Below, one piece after another: positions 22,952 to 31,463 of a stretch of DNA of 41,408 nucleotides (within the stretch, counting starts at the first letter, position 1; every line of letters starts with the position of its first letter). A program made the position numbers and the translations under genes. Under the pieces are notes generated by a model that was given only the letters and a program-made list of their open reading frames with translations, was not told where the DNA came from and made no database searches. The stretch comes from CAZLIC01 sp964559535 (GTDB lineage Bacteria > Pseudomonadota > Alphaproteobacteria > Rhodobacterales > Rhodobacteraceae): the NCBI GenBank assembly GCA_964559535.1, contig CAZLIC010000033.1, forward strand, positions 1-41,408. Reading direction: 5' to 3'.

Positions 22952-23944
22952 ATGAGAAAGACCTTGATGCTGGCCACGGCCCTGGCCGTGCTGGGTGCCG
23001 GGATGGGCGTGGCGCAGGACAAGAAGCAACTGGTGATCGTGGTGAAGGGGCTGGACAACCCCTTCTTCGAGGCGATCAACCAGGGCTGCCAGAAGTGGAA
23101 CGGCGAAAACCCCGACAGCGAATACGAATGCTTCTACACCGGCCCGGCCTCCACTTCGGACGAGGCGGGCGAAGCGCAGATCGTGCAGGACATGCTGTCA
23201 AAGCCAACGACGGCAGCCATGGCCATTTCGCCGTCCAACGCCAAGCTGATCGCGCAGACGCTGAAGACGGCCGCGCCCACGATCCCGATCATGACGCTGG
23301 ACGCCGACCTGACGGTCGATGACGCGGGCCTGCGCAAAACCTATCTGGGCACCGACAACTACCTGATGGGCGTGCGCATCGGCCACTACGTCAAGACCGC
23401 CAAGCCCGAAGGCGGCACGGTCTGCACCATCCAGGGCAACCCCGGCGCCGACAACATCCTGCGCCGTGCCCAGGGCTTCCGTGATGCCCTTTCCGGGCAA
23501 GAGGGGCTGGCCGCGCTTGCAGGCGAAGGCGGCTGGACCGAGGTCGCCGGCTGCCCGGTGTTCACCAACGACGACGGCGCCAAGGGCGTGCAGGCGATGA
23601 CCGACATCCTGGCCGCGAACCCCGATCTGGACGCCTTCGGCATCATGGGCGGCTGGCCGCTGTTCGGCGCACCGCAGCCGTACCGTGACCTGTTCGGGCC
23701 TTACAAGGACCGCATCGCGTCCAACGACTTCGTCATCGGCGCCGCCGACACCATCGGCGCCGAAGTTGACATCGCGCGCGAAGGGCTGGTGACCGCGCTT
23801 GTCGGTCAGCGTCCGTTCGAAATGGGCTATCTGGCCCCCGGCACCATGATCGCGCTGATCAACGGCGAGGCCGTGGCCGACCCGGTGTTCACCGGCCTTG
23901 ACGAATGCACCAAGGACACCGTGGACACCTGCATCCAGAAGTGA
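22952..23944 (+). CDS. Ribose-type sugar-binding periplasmic protein
   Basis: This 330-residue type I periplasmic binding protein (Peripla_BP_4) has a signal peptide (MRKTLMLATALAVLGAGMGV, cleavage near residue 21). It shows the usual opening strand VIVVKGLDNPFFEAINQGCQ and SPSNAKLIAQTL near residue 90. The ATG at 22952 follows GGGAGGA and starts the signal peptide directly. It contains an unusual number of cysteines for the class (for example in CQKW, YECFY, GGTVCTIQG, AGCPVF, DECTKDTVDTC). This suggests disulfide bonds in the periplasm. It is divergent from its permease/ATPase genes at 20760-22526 and is closed by a strong terminator. The ligand is unknown. Confidence 0.9.
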   Translation: MRKTLMLATALAVLGAGMGVAQDKKQLVIVVKGLDNPFFEAINQGCQKWNGENPDSEYECFYTGPASTSDEAGEAQIVQDMLSKPTTAAMAISPSNAKLIAQTLKTAAPTIPIMTLDADLTVDDAGLRKTYLGTDNYLMGVRIGHYVKTAKPEGGTVCTIQGNPGADNILRRAQGFRDALSGQEGLAALAGEGGWTEVAGCPVFTNDDGAKGVQAMTDILAANPDLDAFGIMGGWPLFGAPQPYRDLFGPYKDRIASNDFVIGAADTIGAEVDIAREGLVTALVGQRPFEMGYLAPGTMIALINGEAVADPVFTGLDECTKDTVDTCIQK

Positions 23945-23961
23945 CCTGACGACAAACCAGG

Positions 23962-23993
23962 GGGGCGTCCGGCCATGCCGGGCGCCCCTTCTT
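23962..23993 (+). terminator. Rho-independent terminator after the binding-protein gene
   Basis: GGGGCGTCCGGC (23962-23973) pairs with GCCGGGCGCCCC (23977-23988) over 12 bp with a single G-T pair and a 3-nt loop, followed by TTCTTC. It separates the converging binding-protein and SDR genes. Confidence 0.8.
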
Positions 23994-24826
23994 CATGTCT
24001 TCAGCCAGTTCGCAAAGGCCCCGGCATGGTCGGGATGCCAGCGCGAGAGCGGAGGGCGGTTCAGCGCAATGTCATCGGCCGCCCAGCGGATGCGCTTGGC
24101 GTCCAGCGCGCGGTCCACATCGTTGTCGGGGCACAGGATGTAGAATTCGTCGCGGTCCAGCGCCTGCATCAGAAAATCGACAACCTGCTCGGGCGTCCAG
24201 GCCCCGGACGGTTTCTCGGCACGGCCCTGCGCGGTCAGCGGCGTGTAGACAAAGCCGGGGATGAACAGCCGTGCCTCGACCCTTGCGCCGGGCAGGTTGC
24301 GCAAATGGTGCTGCAGGGCCTCGGTGAACACCTTCACCGCCGCTTTCGAGACGTTGTAGGCCGGATCGCCGGGCGGCGTGGTGATGCCCTGTTTCGACCC
24401 GGTATTGATGATCAGGCCGGGTTGGCCATGCGCCACCATGCCGGGACCAAAGATCTGCGACCCGGCGATGATGCCGCCCATGTTCACCGCCAGAACACGG
24501 CCCCAGGTGCCCGCATTGTCGAAAATGTCGCTGCCCGGCTGGATGCCCGCGTTGTTCATCAGAACATTGACCGGGCCAAGATCGCGCTCTACCCGCGCGG
24601 CCAGATCGCGCAGTTGCGCCGGGTCGGAAACATCGGTCGGAACCGCCAGGGGCGCATGGCCCATTGCGGCCAGTTCCGCGAATGCCGTATCCAGCCGCGC
24701 CCCGCCCAGGTCGGCAAGGCAGACCTTCATGCCGCGCTCCGCCAGCGCCCGCGCGGAAGCCAGGCCAATGCCCGAGGCCCCGCCCGTCACAACCGCAACT
24801 CCGCCCGCCACAAGTGCCGGATGCAT
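23993..24826 (-). CDS. Short-chain dehydrogenase/reductase
   Basis: This 277-residue classical SDR has the nucleotide-binding motif VVTGGASGIGLASA (about 13-26), NNAG (90-93), the catalytic serine in INTGSKQG, and the YNVSK motif. It is expected to be an NAD(P)-dependent oxidoreductase acting on an alcohol or sugar. It is the third gene of the operon epimerase-LacI-SDR (14 bp after lacI) and shares control with the ABC transporter next door, so its substrate is probably the transported sugar or polyol. The C-terminal part (LDAKRIRWAADDIALNRPPL, then SRWHPD) is longer than the core SDR and does not identify a known subfamily. Confidence 0.88.
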   Translation of the reverse strand: MHPALVAGGVAVVTGGASGIGLASARALAERGMKVCLADLGGARLDTAFAELAAMGHAPLAVPTDVSDPAQLRDLAARVERDLGPVNVLMNNAGIQPGSDIFDNAGTWGRVLAVNMGGIIAGSQIFGPGMVAHGQPGLIINTGSKQGITTPPGDPAYNVSKAAVKVFTEALQHHLRNLPGARVEARLFIPGFVYTPLTAQGRAEKPSGAWTPEQVVDFLMQALDRDEFYILCPDNDVDRALDAKRIRWAADDIALNRPPLSRWHPDHAGAFANWLKT

Positions 24827-24840
24827 TTCTGTTCCCCCTG

Positions 24841-25869
24841 TCAGGCCGTGGCCCCTTCGACAATCTCGAAACCGGTGTCGATCACCCGGCCAGGCGCAAC
24901 CCGGTCGGGCGAGGCAAGAACCTCTTCGACAGCCCTGCGACCGATCAGAAAGCGGTTCGAACGGATCGTTGACAGCGGCTGCGGCAGGGCGCGCCCGATC
25001 TCAAGCCCGTTGAAACCGAACAGCGCCAGTTTCCCGGGCACCGATATCCCTGCCCCCCAGCAATGAAACAGGCCCCCGACCGCCATGTCGTCGCTGGAAT
25101 AGACGGCCACCTCAACCCCAGGCGCCCGGGCACAAAGTTCGGCCGTCTGCGCCCTTCCCCTTTCGACCGATGCCTGGCCGAACGACACAACTTCGGCCTC
25201 CAGCGTCAGGCCCGCATCGGCCAGACCGGCCTGCAACCCGTCATATCGCATCCGCGCCCGCACGTCAGCAACGCCACCGTAGCCGACATAGCCGAACCGC
25301 CGGTAACCCCGCGCCAGCAGATGCCGCGCCGCAGCACGCCCCGCCGCCACATGCGACAGCCCCACCCCCACGTCGATCGGCGGGTTGTCGATTTCCATGA
25401 ACTCGGCAATGCGGATGCCGCTCTGGTCCAGCATGCGCCGGGTGGCGTCGGTATGGGTCGATCCGGCAATCAGCACGGCAGCGGGTTGCCAGGCCAAGAG
25501 GTTGCGCACCACCGTTTCCTCGCGGTCAAGGTCATAGTCGGTGATGCTGATCACCGATTGCCGGTCGGTCCCGGCCAGACCGGCGTTGATGCCCTGCAGC
25601 ACCTCGGGAAACACGATGTTGGACAGTGACGGGATCACCACCCCGACCAGCCGGGAATCAAGCGAAGCCAGCGACCCCGCGATGCGGTTGGGCACATAGC
25701 CCAGCGCACGCACCGACTCCATGACGCGGTCGCGGGTCTCGGGCGTGGCCAGATCCAGGTTGCGCATGATGCGCGACACGGTCGATTCGCTGACCTCGGC
25801 CCGGCGCGCGACATCGCGGACGGTCACCGAGGCCTTCCGGCTTGACAGCCGCAGCTTTTGCTTGGCCAC
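24841..25869 (-). CDS. GntR-like LacI-family repressor
   Basis: This 342-residue regulator has an HTH at about 16-36 (VTVRDVARRAEVSESTVSRI), the hinge VPNRIAGSLAS and a sensor domain starting LVGVVIPSLSNIVFPEVLQG. This opening closely recalls the E. coli gluconate repressor GntR. The GTG start (25867-25869) follows GGGAGA and lies 12 bp after the epimerase stop. The three AGCGCT-type palindromes (22603-22618, 22660-22675, 26855-26870) stand before every promoter of this region, including that of its own operon. Autoregulation and control of the transporter are therefore likely. The inducer may be a sugar acid, by analogy only. Confidence 0.88.
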   Translation of the reverse strand: MAKQKLRLSSRKASVTVRDVARRAEVSESTVSRIMRNLDLATPETRDRVMESVRALGYVPNRIAGSLASLDSRLVGVVIPSLSNIVFPEVLQGINAGLAGTDRQSVISITDYDLDREETVVRNLLAWQPAAVLIAGSTHTDATRRMLDQSGIRIAEFMEIDNPPIDVGVGLSHVAAGRAAARHLLARGYRRFGYVGYGGVADVRARMRYDGLQAGLADAGLTLEAEVVSFGQASVERGRAQTAELCARAPGVEVAVYSSDDMAVGGLFHCWGAGISVPGKLALFGFNGLEIGRALPQPLSTIRSNRFLIGRRAVEEVLASPDRVAPGRVIDTGFEIVEGATA

Positions 25870-25881
25870 CGGCCGGTCTCC

Positions 25882-26775
25882 CTAGCGTTTCACGTACTTC
25901 CGCCAGTCGTGCTCTTCGCGAAACCCCAGAACCTCGCGCGCCTTGGCGTTCGACAGCGGCGCCTCGCGCGGCCCCATCGGACGGGTCACGGGCGTGGCGG
26001 GCGCATATCTCGCCAGAAACTCGGGCGTAGGCAAGTCGGCCGTGATGGTGTCGTTGACCGCATTGAACACCTGATACCCCAGGCCGTCCTTCGCGATGCA
26101 CAGATGCACGATCTGGCCCAGGTCGCGGGCGTCGATATAGCTCCAGGCGTTGCGCTTGCGGACCGGGGGGTTGTCCAGCCAGGCCGGGAAGTTGGCGTAT
26201 TCGTGCGGCTCGATCACGTTGCCGATGCGCAGGGCATAGATGTCCGCCCCGTATCGCATGGCAAAGGCGCGGGCGGTCTTCTCGTTCACCACCTTGGACA
26301 GGCCGTAGCTGTCCATCGGGTCGCTGTCATAGTCCTCGGTCAGCGGGAAGGCGTGATAGTCCTTGTCGCCCTCGGCGAAACAGACACCGTAGGTCGTTTC
26401 CGAACTTGCAACAATCACCTTGCGGCAGCCCAGCTTCATCGCCGCCTCGATCACGTTGTAGGTGCTGGTCACGTTGGCGGCGAAGGTCTTGTTGTCCGGC
26501 TCGATCCCGATGCGCGGGATCGCCGCGAAGTGCACCACGGCGTCAGGGGCCCGCGGCGGCGCGCCGTCGGCATAGTGGTTCAACCCGAAGTGCGAAGTCA
26601 GCGCGTTGAAGGTCTGGCCGCTGTCGGTCAGGTCGGCAATCAGGGTGTTCACGCCGGGCAGGTCCAGCGGCCGAAGATCGACGTTGAGGATGTCGTATCC
26701 CCTGGCCAGAAGGTGGGGCACCGCGTGACGTCCGGCCTTGCCCGTGCCGCCCGTGAAGATGATGCGTTTGGTCAT
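25882..26775 (-). CDS. NAD-dependent epimerase/dehydratase-family protein
   Basis: This 297-residue extended SDR has the Rossmann motif GGTGKAGRH (about 8-16), the catalytic triad region SSETTYG and the YGLSK motif (Tyr-X3-Lys). The ATG at 26775 follows GGAGA; the longer upstream frame is antisense noise. Family members include uronate dehydrogenases and sugar epimerases. The lack of a clear nucleotide-sugar segment and the catabolic neighbours favour oxidation or epimerisation of a free sugar or sugar acid. It is the first gene of the operon with the LacI repressor and SDR, facing operator 3. The exact reaction is not known. Confidence 0.85.
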   Translation of the reverse strand: MTKRIIFTGGTGKAGRHAVPHLLARGYDILNVDLRPLDLPGVNTLIADLTDSGQTFNALTSHFGLNHYADGAPPRAPDAVVHFAAIPRIGIEPDNKTFAANVTSTYNVIEAAMKLGCRKVIVASSETTYGVCFAEGDKDYHAFPLTEDYDSDPMDSYGLSKVVNEKTARAFAMRYGADIYALRIGNVIEPHEYANFPAWLDNPPVRKRNAWSYIDARDLGQIVHLCIAKDGLGYQVFNAVNDTITADLPTPEFLARYAPATPVTRPMGPREAPLSNAKAREVLGFREEHDWRKYVKR

Positions 26776-26854
26776 GGTCGTCTCCGTTCGCTGGTCAGGG
26801 TTCTGGTCCCGGCCGATCCGGCCCCGGGCTTGATCTTGTGCCGTCCCGAAGGCC

Positions 26855-26870
26855 ATGATAGCGGTGTCAT
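26855..26870. promoter_or_regulatory. LacI-type operator 3
   Basis: ATGATAGCGGTGTCAT lies within a larger inverted repeat (GCCATGA at 26852-26858, TCATGGC at 26867-26873). It differs from the reverse complement of operator 2 at three positions and from operator 1 at three. It sits between the divergent epimerase and dehydrogenase genes and probably controls both. Confidence 0.62.
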
Positions 26871-26942
26871 GGCTCTGGTACCCGACCGACCCGCTCCGTT
26901 GCAACTGCATAACGTCCTGTTCAGATATGGCGGAGATGCCAC

Positions 26943-27854
26943 ATGACCACCCCCGCCACGGCACCGCGTGTGGGCTTCGTTGGCCTTGGCCTCATGGGCC
27001 ACGGCATGGCGATCAACATCCTGTCCAAGGGCTATCCGCTGACCGTGATCGCCCATCGCAACCGCGGGCCGGTTGAAGATCTGGTCGCGCGCGGCGCTGT
27101 CGAGGCCGCGGACATGGCCGATCTGGCGCGCCGGTCAGACATCGTGTTCATGTGCCTGACCGGATCGCCCGAGGCGACGGCGGTTGTTGCGCAACTGAAG
27201 CCGGGGCTGGCAGCCGGGGCTGTGGTGGTGGATTGCTCGACCGGAGAGCCGACGGTCACCGAACGGCTCGCGGCCGAACTTGCCGCCATCGGTGTCGACT
27301 ATGCCGATGCACCGTTGGGCCGCACGCCGAAAGAGGCGCTGGCGGGAACGCTCGACTGCATGGTCGGCGCCTCGCCCGAGGTCTTTGCGCGCATCCACCC
27401 GGTCATCGCCACCTGGGCGGCCAAGATCGTCCACATGGGCGCCGTGGGCGACGGACACCGGATGAAGCTTCTGATGAACTTCCTGTCACTCGGCTATGGC
27501 GCGCTTTATGCCGAGGTGCTGACACTGGCGCAGAAGGTGGGCATTTCCGTTGCCGCCTTTGACAGCGTGATCCGCGGCGGGCGGATGGACTGCGGCTTCT
27601 ACCAGACCTTCATGGGCTATGCGCTGGAGGGCAACCGCGAGGCGCACAAGTTCACGCTGAGCAACGCCTACAAGGACATGCGCTATGTCGAGGGGATGGC
27701 GAACGCCGCGGCGATGGCAACGACGCTGAGTTCGGCGGTCAAGAACAGCTATGCGCTGGCGATGGCCACCGGCGGGAACGGGCCAGAAGACTATGTGCCC
27801 CACCTGCCGGACTACATCGGTCGCGCGAACGGGCTCGTCCCGAAGACGGACTGA
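26943..27854 (+). CDS. 3-hydroxyisobutyrate-dehydrogenase-like oxidoreductase
   Basis: This 303-residue beta-hydroxyacid dehydrogenase has the NAD(P) motif VGFVGLGLMGHGMAINI (about 10-26), substrate loop DCSTGEPTVT, DAPLGRTPKEALAGTL and the catalytic lysine in GDGHRMKLLMN. The family oxidises 3-hydroxy acids such as 3-hydroxyisobutyrate, tartronate semialdehyde or C4 sugar acids. The DAPLGRTPKEA form differs from the common DAPVSGG loop and suggests a different acid substrate. It is divergent from the epimerase gene across operator 3, so it belongs to the same regulon. It converges on the next ABC operon and ends 24 bp from it. Confidence 0.87.
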   Translation: MTTPATAPRVGFVGLGLMGHGMAINILSKGYPLTVIAHRNRGPVEDLVARGAVEAADMADLARRSDIVFMCLTGSPEATAVVAQLKPGLAAGAVVVDCSTGEPTVTERLAAELAAIGVDYADAPLGRTPKEALAGTLDCMVGASPEVFARIHPVIATWAAKIVHMGAVGDGHRMKLLMNFLSLGYGALYAEVLTLAQKVGISVAAFDSVIRGGRMDCGFYQTFMGYALEGNREAHKFTLSNAYKDMRYVEGMANAAAMATTLSSAVKNSYALAMATGGNGPEDYVPHLPDYIGRANGLVPKTD

Positions 27855-27878
27855 ACGCAGGCGGCGCCGGGGTCGGGC

Positions 27879-28859
27879 TCAGTCGGCCGGGGCCCGCGCC
27901 CTGTCCTGCAGCCGGCGCCTTTCGCGGTACTGGCTGTATTGCGTGTCGGCCAGCACGCCGATCAGGATCACCGATCCGGTCACGGCAAAGTTCAGCGACG
28001 AAGGGATTCCCAGCAGGTTCACCAGATTCTGCAGCACCTGCAACAGCACCGCGCCCAGCACCACGCCGATGATCGACCCCTCGCCCCCGCGCAGCGAGAA
28101 GCCGCCCAGAACGGCGGCGGCGATGGCGTAAAGCTCATAGAAGTTGCCGTGCGACGAAGGCGAGATCGATTTCGTGTACATCGCGAAGTAGATCGCCGCG
28201 ATCGCCGACAACAGGCCGCAGATCACATAGGCGGCCACGATCACCCGCCGCGTCGGAATGCCCGAAAAGCGCGCCGCCTCCTCGTTCTTGCCCACCGCCA
28301 TCAGGTAACGGCCAAAGACCGAGCGGTGCAGCACCACCCACATCACGGCGGCGATCAGCAGCATGGCCAGGAACGACACCGGCACGCCGCCGATGCGCCC
28401 GATGGTCAGCTGTTCCAGCCAGGGAAAGGTCTGGCCAAACTGGAAACCGGCCGTGGCATCGGCGGTATAGAACCGCGCCACCCCGCGATAGATCAGAAGC
28501 CCGCACAGCGTGACGATGAACGGCTGCAGGCCCAGCCGCGTGATCATCAGCCCGTGCACCAGCCCGATCACCACGCCAGACCCCAGCACCAGCAGCGCCG
28601 CCACCGGCCAGGGCAGCGCGAAGGTCACCAGCGTATCGACGAACAGCACGCCCAGAAGGCAGATGATCGAGCCGACCGAAAGCTCGATGCCGCCGGTGAC
28701 GATGACAATGGCCTGACCGATGGCCACGATGCCGAACAGGCCGATCAGGTTGGCGGTGTTGGCCAGGTTGATCGGCGACAGGAACAGCGGGTTGCGGATC
28801 GCCACTGCGGCACCCACAACCAGGATCAGGAGCAGCAGCCCGATGTCCTTCTTTGTCAC
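27879..28859 (-). CDS. Ribose-type ABC transporter permease (second system)
   Basis: This 326-residue BPD_transp_2 permease has motifs VAIGQAIVIVTGGIELSVGS, GLQPFIVTLCGLLIYRGVAR, FGRYLMAVGKNEEAARFSGI and AAAVLGGFSLRGGEGSIIGV. Eight to ten transmembrane segments are evident. The GTG start (28857-28859) overlaps the stop of the ATPase gene (GTGA), so translation is coupled; the apparent longer frame upstream is the ATPase gene read in another frame. It is the last gene of the operon binding protein-ATPase-permease. The C-terminus is a charged tail (RERRRLQDRARAPAD). Confidence 0.9.
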   Translation of the reverse strand: MTKKDIGLLLLILVVGAAVAIRNPLFLSPINLANTANLIGLFGIVAIGQAIVIVTGGIELSVGSIICLLGVLFVDTLVTFALPWPVAALLVLGSGVVIGLVHGLMITRLGLQPFIVTLCGLLIYRGVARFYTADATAGFQFGQTFPWLEQLTIGRIGGVPVSFLAMLLIAAVMWVVLHRSVFGRYLMAVGKNEEAARFSGIPTRRVIVAAYVICGLLSAIAAIYFAMYTKSISPSSHGNFYELYAIAAAVLGGFSLRGGEGSIIGVVLGAVLLQVLQNLVNLLGIPSSLNFAVTGSVILIGVLADTQYSQYRERRRLQDRARAPAD

Positions 28860-30373
28860 GCCGCTGCCCCTGCCTGGTCCCGCGACACGGCCAGCCGCAT
28901 CACCGCGTGTTCGTCCAGTTCGGCGCGGTCCAGAATGCCGTTGATCCGCCCTTCGTGCATCACCGCCACGCGGTCGGACACGCCGATCACCTCCTCCATG
29001 TCGGACGAGATCATCAGGACGGCGATGCCGCTGTCGGCAAGCCTCCGCAGCATGGCATAGATCTCCTGCTTGGCCCCCACATCGATGCCGCGCGTCGGCT
29101 CGTCGCAGATCAGCACCCTGGGCAACAGCGCCAGCCATTTGGCCAGCACCACCTTCTGCTGGTTGCCGCCCGAAAGGGTTGCGGCCAGCACCTGCACGTC
29201 CGGCGCCCGGATATCCAGTTCGCGCTTCATCCGCTGCGCGGTGGCGGCGATCCGGCCGCGTTGCACCAGTCCGCCGGGTGCATGCCGCGGCAGGTCGGGC
29301 AGCGCGATGTTCTCGGCGATCGGCAGGTCCAGCAGAAGGCCTGCACGCTTGCGGTCCTCGGGCACCAGGAAGACACCCGCGCGGATCGCCGCCGCGGGGT
29401 CGCCGGGGGGCAAGGCGGTGCCGTTGACGGAAACCGTGCCACCCAGCGGGCGGTCGACGCCGAAAAGGGCACGCGCCAGTTCCGTCCGGCCCGCCCCGAT
29501 CAGCCCCGCCAGCCCAAGAATCTCGCCCGCCCTCAACGACAGCGAAACCGGTTCGCGCGGCCAGGCGGCAGTGACGAGGTCGCGCGCGGCCAGCACCGGG
29601 GCCGCCGCCGCTTTGGCCGGGGGCGTGTAAAGCGATTTCAGGTCGCGCCCGATCATCAGCCGGATCATCGCCGAGGGGGTGATCTCGTGCCGTGCCAGCC
29701 GACCCGCCGGCCTGCCGTCGCGCAGCGCCACCACACGGTCGGCACAGGCGGTCAGCTCGTTCAGCCGGTGGGTCACGAAAATCACGCACACGCCGCGCGC
29801 CTTCAGCGTTGCCACGACACGCAGCAGGCGGTCGGTCTCGGCCATCGTCAGGCTCGACGTCGGCTCGTCCAGAATCAGAAGGCGGGCATTCTGCGACAGC
29901 GCCTTGGCAATCTCAAGAATCTGGCGCGAGGCAATCGACAGCGTTTCCACCATTGTCCCCGGCCCGAAGTCGGCGCCCAGCATGTCAAGGTAGGGCTGCA
30001 CCAGTGCCGCCGTCCGCTTGCGGTCAACCAGCCGCAGCAGCCCCCCGGTCAGCGGTTCGCGCCCGATGAACACATTCGCCGCAACGTCCAGGTTGTCGAA
30101 CAGGTTCAGTTCCTGGTGCACGAAGGCAATGCCCGCCGCCATCGACTGCGCCACCGTCAACCCGCCATGCGCCTGCCCGTCAATCACGATGCGCCCCGCG
30201 TCGGGCTGTACCACGCCGCCAAGGATCTTCATCAGCGTGCTCTTGCCCGCGCCGTTCTCGCCCACCAGCCCGACCACTTCATGCGCAGATGCTTCCAGCG
30301 CCACGCCGTCCAGCGCCACCACGCCGGGCCAGGTCTTGCGGATGTCGGAAAGGGTCAGGAACGGGTCGGCCAT
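28856..30373 (-). CDS. Double-domain sugar ABC transporter ATPase (RbsA/MglA type)
   Basis: This 505-residue ATPase has two nucleotide-binding domains. The first has Walker A GENGAGKST, signature IASRQILEIAKAL and Walker B LLILDEPTSSL. The second has the usual degenerate Walker A GLIGAGRTEL, signature LSGGNQQKVVLAKWL and LICDEPTRGIDVGAK. The length and motifs are typical for ribose/galactose-type importers and contrast with the single-domain ATPase of the neighbouring system (21786-22526). AAGGTGA precedes the ATG. A strong hairpin separates it from the binding-protein gene. Confidence 0.93.
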   Translation of the reverse strand: MADPFLTLSDIRKTWPGVVALDGVALEASAHEVVGLVGENGAGKSTLMKILGGVVQPDAGRIVIDGQAHGGLTVAQSMAAGIAFVHQELNLFDNLDVAANVFIGREPLTGGLLRLVDRKRTAALVQPYLDMLGADFGPGTMVETLSIASRQILEIAKALSQNARLLILDEPTSSLTMAETDRLLRVVATLKARGVCVIFVTHRLNELTACADRVVALRDGRPAGRLARHEITPSAMIRLMIGRDLKSLYTPPAKAAAAPVLAARDLVTAAWPREPVSLSLRAGEILGLAGLIGAGRTELARALFGVDRPLGGTVSVNGTALPPGDPAAAIRAGVFLVPEDRKRAGLLLDLPIAENIALPDLPRHAPGGLVQRGRIAATAQRMKRELDIRAPDVQVLAATLSGGNQQKVVLAKWLALLPRVLICDEPTRGIDVGAKQEIYAMLRRLADSGIAVLMISSDMEEVIGVSDRVAVMHEGRINGILDRAELDEHAVMRLAVSRDQAGAAA

Positions 30374-30389
30374 GCGTCACCTTGCGAAA

Positions 30390-30420
30390 GGGCCGATGCA
30401 AGGATACCCCGCATCGGCCC
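30390..30420 (-). terminator. Intercistronic hairpin between binding protein and ATPase
   Basis: GGGCCGATGC (30390-30399) pairs perfectly with GCATCGGCCC (30411-30420) over 10 bp, with an 11-nt loop. On the minus strand it is followed by TTTCGC and then the ATPase ribosome-binding site. It probably attenuates or stabilises the transcript so that the binding protein is made in excess. Confidence 0.6.
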
Positions 30421-30433
30421 GGTCCTCAAAGCC

Positions 30434-31387
30434 TCATCCCCCCACCATCGCCTTCAGGTCGGCCGAAAACTGGTCGACGTTGGACTGGTCCACCACCTTG
30501 GTCGGCACGATGATCAGGCCGTCGGCCGGTACGCCCGACGTGTCGCCCGCCAGATAGGCCGCCATCAGCTTCATGCCCTGATAGCCCCATTCGAAGGGCT
30601 GCTGCACGACGGTCGAATGGAAGGCGCCTTCCTTGACCGCGCCCAGCGTCACCGGGTCTTCGTCAAACGCCACGACGGTGATCTGCCCCAGCTTGCCCGC
30701 GGCCTGCAGCGCCTCATAGATTTTCGGCGGGTTGTAGCTGTAGAAGCCGACCATGCAGTTGATCTCGGGGCTGGCGGCCAGAACGTCATCGACGTTCGAC
30801 CGGGCCCGGGCGAAATCGACATCATCGCCGCGCACGTCGACCAGCGTGATGTTGTGCCCTTCGACGGCGGTCTTGAAGCCGGCGATGCGCTCCTTGGCGT
30901 TGTCGGCATCGAGGAAGCCCACAAAGCCCATGCACTTGCCCTCGGCCCCGTTCAGCGCCTTGACCATCTCGCCCCCGGCCTGTTCGCCCGCCAGCGTGTT
31001 CGACGAGCCGAGATAGGCAATGCGGTTCGACTGCGGCGCATCCGAGTCAGTGGTGAACAGCGGAATCTGCGCGGCAATGCGGTTGAAGGCATCGGTCGAG
31101 TTCTTCGGATCGGCGGACGAGATCATGATCGCGTCGGTGCCCGCCGCCGCCAGGTCATCCATCAGCGCGTTCTGCAGGGCGGCCGTGCCCTGCGCCGGAT
31201 AGCGGAACTGAAGCTCGTACCCGTCGCCCAGCTCGGCCTGCGCCTTGGCCACGCCGGCCTCGGCCAGTTTCCAGAAATCGGAGGCCGCGTTCACGATGAA
31301 GGCAAGCTGTATCTTGTCCTGCGCGGCGGACGGCTGTGCCGACACTGCAAGCATCGCCGCCATGATGAAACCCGTGGTCTTGTTCAT
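30434..31387 (-). CDS. Ribose-type sugar-binding periplasmic protein (second system)
   Basis: This 317-residue type I periplasmic binding protein has a signal peptide (MNKTTGFIMAAMLAVSAQPS, cleavage near residue 22, SAA|QD) and the family pattern QLAFIVNAASDFWKLAEAGV, ISSADPKNSTDA, TTDSDAPQSNRIAYLGSSN. The residues DSDA after the second strand match ligand-contact loops of this class. The ATG at 31387 follows GGGAGGA; an earlier in-frame start at 31405 is less likely. It heads the operon with the RbsA-type ATPase and permease and is divergent from a LacI regulator. The ligand is unknown. Confidence 0.9.
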   Translation of the reverse strand: MNKTTGFIMAAMLAVSAQPSAAQDKIQLAFIVNAASDFWKLAEAGVAKAQAELGDGYELQFRYPAQGTAALQNALMDDLAAAGTDAIMISSADPKNSTDAFNRIAAQIPLFTTDSDAPQSNRIAYLGSSNTLAGEQAGGEMVKALNGAEGKCMGFVGFLDADNAKERIAGFKTAVEGHNITLVDVRGDDVDFARARSNVDDVLAASPEINCMVGFYSYNPPKIYEALQAAGKLGQITVVAFDEDPVTLGAVKEGAFHSTVVQQPFEWGYQGMKLMAAYLAGDTSGVPADGLIIVPTKVVDQSNVDQFSADLKAMVGG

Positions 31388-31463
31388 CTTTGTCCTCCCA
31401 GACATAGCTGTTGCGGGCCTTCTCCGGTTCCTCCCGACGGGCTCGCTAAAGAAAACCTACATG

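Noticed and set aside
27879..29789. Single 636-residue ATPase-permease fusion
   Set aside because: The first half of this frame is the ATPase gene read out of frame. The real permease starts at GTG 28859, overlapping the ATPase stop.
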